DNA of 64,000 nucleotides from Reticulitermes speratus (Eukaryota; Arthropoda; Insecta; Blattodea; Rhinotermitidae): NCBI GenBank assembly GCA_021186555.1, contig JAJKFL010000004.1, positions 9,515,001-9,579,000 of the forward strand, read 5' to 3'. Positions 60,538-64,000 of the stretch are shown here, piece by piece. Both the position numbers and the translations under genes were made by a program. Each line of letters begins with the position of its first letter. Within the stretch, counting starts at the first letter, position 1. A model generated the notes under the pieces. The model had not been told where the DNA came from. It ran no database searches and saw only the letters and a list, made by a program, of their open reading frames with translations.

Positions 60538-63500
60538 CTGTAATAAACAACTACACATTACAAAAAAAAAGAAGTACTCATGTATCAGTTGCACATTCCA
60601 ACATCAATTTTACACAAAATGAATAAGCATTAATTTTCTTCCATTACTTTCTGTTCTGGTGTAAATCATTCTTCATTCCCAATTTAAAAGACACGCGTTA
60701 AGTAGTTCATGTGGTGTGCAAACCACCTTAAACCAAAATCAGGTTTGCCTCCAATTACAAATTATTTTATACTTTGACTTCTTATTATTTATCATCAACA
60801 TCATCATTCTCCAGCTGCAATTTTAGTTTCTCCAGACTTTTCTTATCCTAAAATTATATTTTCAATTACAGTTTCTTAAAAACATAAAACAGCAAAAAAA
60901 AAAAAAAAATGGTTTGTCACAAACTTATTTTGTGTACTGAATTAGAGCCTTTAATTAATTAAAATTTGTAAAAAGCACACAGTGACAATGCAACAATATA
61001 AGACTGTTTAATGTTACTGTACACATTTCTGTATAAGGACATCCTGAAAACTAAATTCCCTTTGAGAACCATGCATAAAGCTATGTACTACCATGTTCTC
61101 ACCATCCATTCCCAGAAAACATGGCACTTCCTACGCCACAGCATGTGCGTCTCCATAAGCACGCTGCTCTCATTAACACTGTCCAAGTATTCTGGTAGCA
61201 GCTCAGGGTAACGAACAAGTTTTGTTTCACTGACAGACAGATGAGGTAAACCACAAGAATTAATAGTACCTTTATGAATCTGTAAGAAAAACTGATTCAT
61301 ACTAAAACAATAATTAACAAATTCTAGCTAATAACTGAGTCATAATTTAACAATACTGTATCAGCAACTGCTGATATTGCATAGTGCTCAATAAAAGATG
61401 TTAAAAATGTTTTAAGCATAGTAAGTCATCAAGCATAGATACATACAGTAAATATTTAACCACCTAGACATCAGAAATATATGTCCATATCACCACATAT
61501 TTATTTTGAACTGTTAGGATATTCATTCAGTAGCATGATTGGCTACAAGCAGGATGACCAGAATTCAACCCTAAGCAAATGCAGGAATTTTTCTCTCTGT
61601 CACAGCAACCAGACAACTCTCAGGTTGGTCCACCCAGCCTCCTATTCAATAAGTATCAATGGCTCCTTCACTAGCATAAAGCAGCTGGAGCATGAAGCTA
61701 CCACTCACAGGGACAACTTTAACTTCCTTATGTTTACGGTTGTTTGAATTTGGAGCACAATGTGACCACGTCAAAGACTGTCTGATAGAAAATGTTTTTA
61801 TAAACCTACCTTAAAATAATAAAATATGCTGGAGATATTTTCTTTTGATATGCAATGAAACATCTCTCGACTTTTCTAGCAGGAAGACCTAAAAACGCTA
61901 CAATAGTTACAATCCTGGCAGTCACTTTAAGTGACTAAAACGATATGAAATTCTTCGACAAGACAGGCAGTGCAACGAAAATTTAAATTTGGTGCCTCCT
62001 AAACATAAAGCATAATGGTGGAGTTCATTGTGTTAATCCCATAAATACACTCTGTGACGATATAATCGCAGTGACCAGGCTACTGGCTGGACGATCCAGT
62101 ATTCAATTACCAGCAGAAGCAAAAGATTTTCGTCTTCTCCAAAATGTCCAGACCAGTGCTGGGGTCCAGCCAGCCTGCTATTCGATGAGTACAGGGTCAG
62201 GCGGGGGGATTTCCCCAGGTGTAAAGCAGTCAGAGTGTGGGATGACCACTCACCCCCGTCTAGTGCATGGGTCTCCAAACTTTTTATGGCAAAGGGCCAC
62301 ATATGTTATTATGGGCTGGTTCAAGGGTCAAACATAGAAAAATCACAGTAAGTGGTGTACCTAACCGCATGAATTATACAAAATTTACAAATGTGGCCGC
62401 AGGCCACATAATACAGCCTGACCACGGGCTGAAGATTTAGTGCCAAGGTTAAGAATGAGTAGAACTAAACCTCTACAACCCCCCCCCCCCCCATTGCCTT
62501 CATGGTGTGCACAGGGCAAACTACCAAGGAGACACGAGATGCCAGAATTCCATCATGCAAGACTTATTCACACATAACCTCTTTTGTAATTCTATGCATG
62601 CTCTAGAAGCCTCATCATTGTCATGTTCAAGTTGGTTAACCTTTCTTCTCTACAACCACCTATTTATTCATTTGCTGAACACTCAGCTTTATACACATGC
62701 CTCTGCTTTGTTATTATTTGGTCTGGTACATCAACTGACATTGCTTACAAATTTAATTCCTGCTGCCTGAATGTCTCTTTACAAATTTAATATTATTCAT
62801 TCCGTGCATTGACGCTGTAGTCATCTATATACACCAACATATGCACATAATAAAATTCAAGTTATATACAAGCTTGGACACTCCTACATGTTTCAGCTAT
62901 AAGTCGCCATCATCGGGGATATGTAAATACAAAGGAATACATAACATTAACACATCCATGCCTTAATATTACCTATTCCTTTGTATTTACATATCCCGAT
63001 GATGGCGACTTATAGCTGAAACATGTATGAGCGTCCAAGTTTATATATAACATGTAACTTTATTACATGCATATGTTGCTGTATATAAAATTCTTTATAA
63101 AATTCCAGCTTCGTCTCTTTCCTTACTTGCTATTATAATGTTCATGTTATTGTCACACCGATCCCTTCACAATGTCGCATTTTATTATTTACATCACAGT
63201 CAACATCACAACAAATGTCACACCTAACATGTGGAGACAAGTGCAGATGTTTCAAAACACGGCCATGAAGTCAGCTCAGAAGTAAAGCACAAACCATGAA
63301 GTCAGCTCCGAAGTAAAGCACAAACCATGAAGACAATCTATTTGTAGCTATCACATTTATTTATTGTATCTCATGTAGTGTTAGAGACATATTCACTTTA
63401 AGTGAAAATATAAATACCATTTTTAACTACATCTTCCTCTTTTTATAATTATTCTCTGTTATCACAGATAACTCAAAAAATTTGGTCTACGAGAAGATAT

Positions 63501-63706
63501 CACAGATCAAACACAGAATGACAAAGAAGTGTGAAATACAAACGCCGCATAATTACCTTAGTTGCAAATGTGACTCTTGTTTGACGAGCTTCAGAAATAG
63601 CATTCACATTGTGCCTTATTTTCCCAGCAATCCAGAGAATGGAATTTAAACTACTTTCCAGCGATCCCGCCTTGAACGCAGGCTGTGCAAGCACACCTCC
63701 AACACA
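60125..63706 (-). CDS. Unrecognised multi-exon gene, 3' part
   Basis: Three minus-strand exons have clean splice sites and consistent phase 0: 63706-63557 (acceptor TATATAG, donor AAG|GTAATT), 61279-61103 (acceptor TTTTTCTTACAG, donor ATG|GTGAGA) and one starting at 60537 (acceptor GTTTATTACAG). They encode PAFKAGSLESSLNSILWIAG, then LPHLSVSETKLVRYPELLPE and HMLWRRKCHVFWEW, then AEKESGSQHNLISVQEKRTL and FHVLDTLRTQQ. The last frame stops at 60403, but a neighbouring frame, open to 60125, looks like the true C terminus (DEDSDGKITAPLHDSS, EEQLQEVKSLYKIKKAAVLQ, GRIGDVVVLF). One base seems missing near 60425-60445. The charged, Leu-rich C terminus suggests helix or coiled coil. I do not recognise the family. 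Earlier exons lie to the right of the window or were missed. Confidence 0.65.
60538..61102 (-). other. Intron of the unrecognised gene
   Basis: AT-rich intron with an A-run at 60893-60909. Nothing else is seen. Confidence 0.55.
61103..61279 (-). CDS. Unrecognised gene, 59-codon exon
   Basis: Strong polypyrimidine acceptor and GTGAGA donor; phase 0 at both ends. Trp/His-rich end (MLWRRKCHVFWEWM). Confidence 0.75.
61530..61745 (+). mobile_element. SINE family B, strongly diverged
   Basis: Order of blocks AGAATTCAACCC, CCACCCAGCCTCCTATTCAA and CATAAAGCAGCTGGAGCATG follows family B. Weak. Confidence 0.5.
62050..62470 (+). mobile_element. SINE family B split by another insert
   Basis: Family B head and body (62050-62262, AATGTCCAGACCAGTGCTGG) resume at 62437 (AGTGCCAAGGTTAAGAATGA). 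The insert begins ATGGGTCTCCAAACTTTTTA, similar to common hAT-type ends. Flanks TCTAGTGC and TTTAGTGC match 7 of 8. Confidence 0.65.
62790..63070. mobile_element. Foldback element with two decayed motifs
   Basis: Arms meet near 62955. Motifs 62880-62919 (minus) and 62992-63031 (plus), both with CCGATGA in place of CTGATGA. The left tail CCGTGCATTGACG is present; no clear target-site duplication. Confidence 0.7.
63557..63706 (-). CDS. Unrecognised gene, 50-codon exon
   Basis: Acceptor TTTGTATTATATAG, donor AAG|GTAATT, phase 0 at both ends. It reads CVGGVLAQPAFKAGSLESSL and ends RQTRVTFATK. A second possible acceptor lies inside, after GTGCTTGCACAG. Confidence 0.7.
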
Positions 63707-64000
63707 CTATATAATACAAAAAAACATCATGCTACCATTGAAACACCTATACTAACACCAAAAAAAGAAACCCATGAATGATACACGAGGCTCCCACTCT
63801 CCGCCTGCTCTTGTATTCCCCTCCAGGTGCCTTTTGAATATGTCAATCAGCCCAAAGCACTTGTCAATAACAAAGGTTATCAACTGAAACTGACAGAGGA
63901 TCATTACATTTCATTATCAAGTGGCAACTTTCAGCATTGATTACGAAAGCTCCATCATTATTGACATCCCATTGGTTCTTTAAAGATTACATATATACAA
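63707..64000. other. No gene recognised
   Basis: Unassigned right edge of the window. Confidence 0.5.

Larger units (their letters stand above)
61280..63556 (-). other. Intron of the unrecognised gene
   Basis: Holds two diverged SINE B copies and a foldback element (62790-63070). Confidence 0.6.

Noticed and set aside
60125-63706. Assignment of the right-hand gene to an augmin (HAUS) subunit
   Set aside because: Considered because of the Leu-rich, helical look, but no motif could be matched by eye, so the gene is left unnamed.

Overview
The window looks like nuclear DNA from a large, repeat-rich insect genome. The few protein-coding pieces are split by GT-AG introns and resemble animal families: a GH13 maltase, a Snail/Scratch-type zinc-finger factor and a UAP56-like helicase. 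Most of the rest is tRNA-headed SINEs, 5'-truncated non-LTR retrotransposon tails, hAT-like and pogo-like MITEs, five tandem-repeat arrays, and many foldback elements with hammerhead-like motifs. A cockroach or other polyneopteran source is my inference from the retrotransposon tail type; the sequence alone does not prove it.

Layout. 1-7190: the first four exons of a maltase-like gene on the minus strand. Its downstream exons lie off the left edge, and the reading frame is broken twice. A 17-bp minisatellite and a large foldback element sit in its introns. 7500-14940: retrotransposon tails, foldback elements, a pogo-like MITE, and (10766-10930, plus strand) a dead divergent copy of maltase exon 1 with its TATA box. 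15058-21360: two long satellite arrays, of 64-bp and 44-bp units. 21360-44500: mostly transposon relics, a 35-bp array, four decayed copies of a roughly 300-bp repeat and a 36-bp array, with no convincing host gene. 44500-50900: a three-exon zinc-finger gene on the minus strand with an intact 458-codon reading frame. Its second intron and 3' UTR are packed with foldback elements. 50900-59000: MITEs, SINEs and a fossil of a UAP56/DDX39-type helicase gene (plus strand). 60125-63706: part of an unrecognised minus-strand gene, three exons with matching phase plus a C-terminal stretch in a shifted frame.

The main signal is about 30 copies of a short motif, CTGANGA-T-(stem II)-GAAAC-(tiny palindrome)-TA/TC-(stem I), many in back-to-back inverted pairs. 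Stem I and stem II change between families while keeping their pairing, and several whole elements are bounded by 9-14-bp target-site duplications. This fits hammerhead ribozymes carried by small non-autonomous retroelements of the Penelope-like or retrozyme kind. I saw no reverse transcriptase or GIY-YIG endonuclease for them here.

Limits: all translations, splice sites and duplications were read by eye. No database search, folding or alignment was run.
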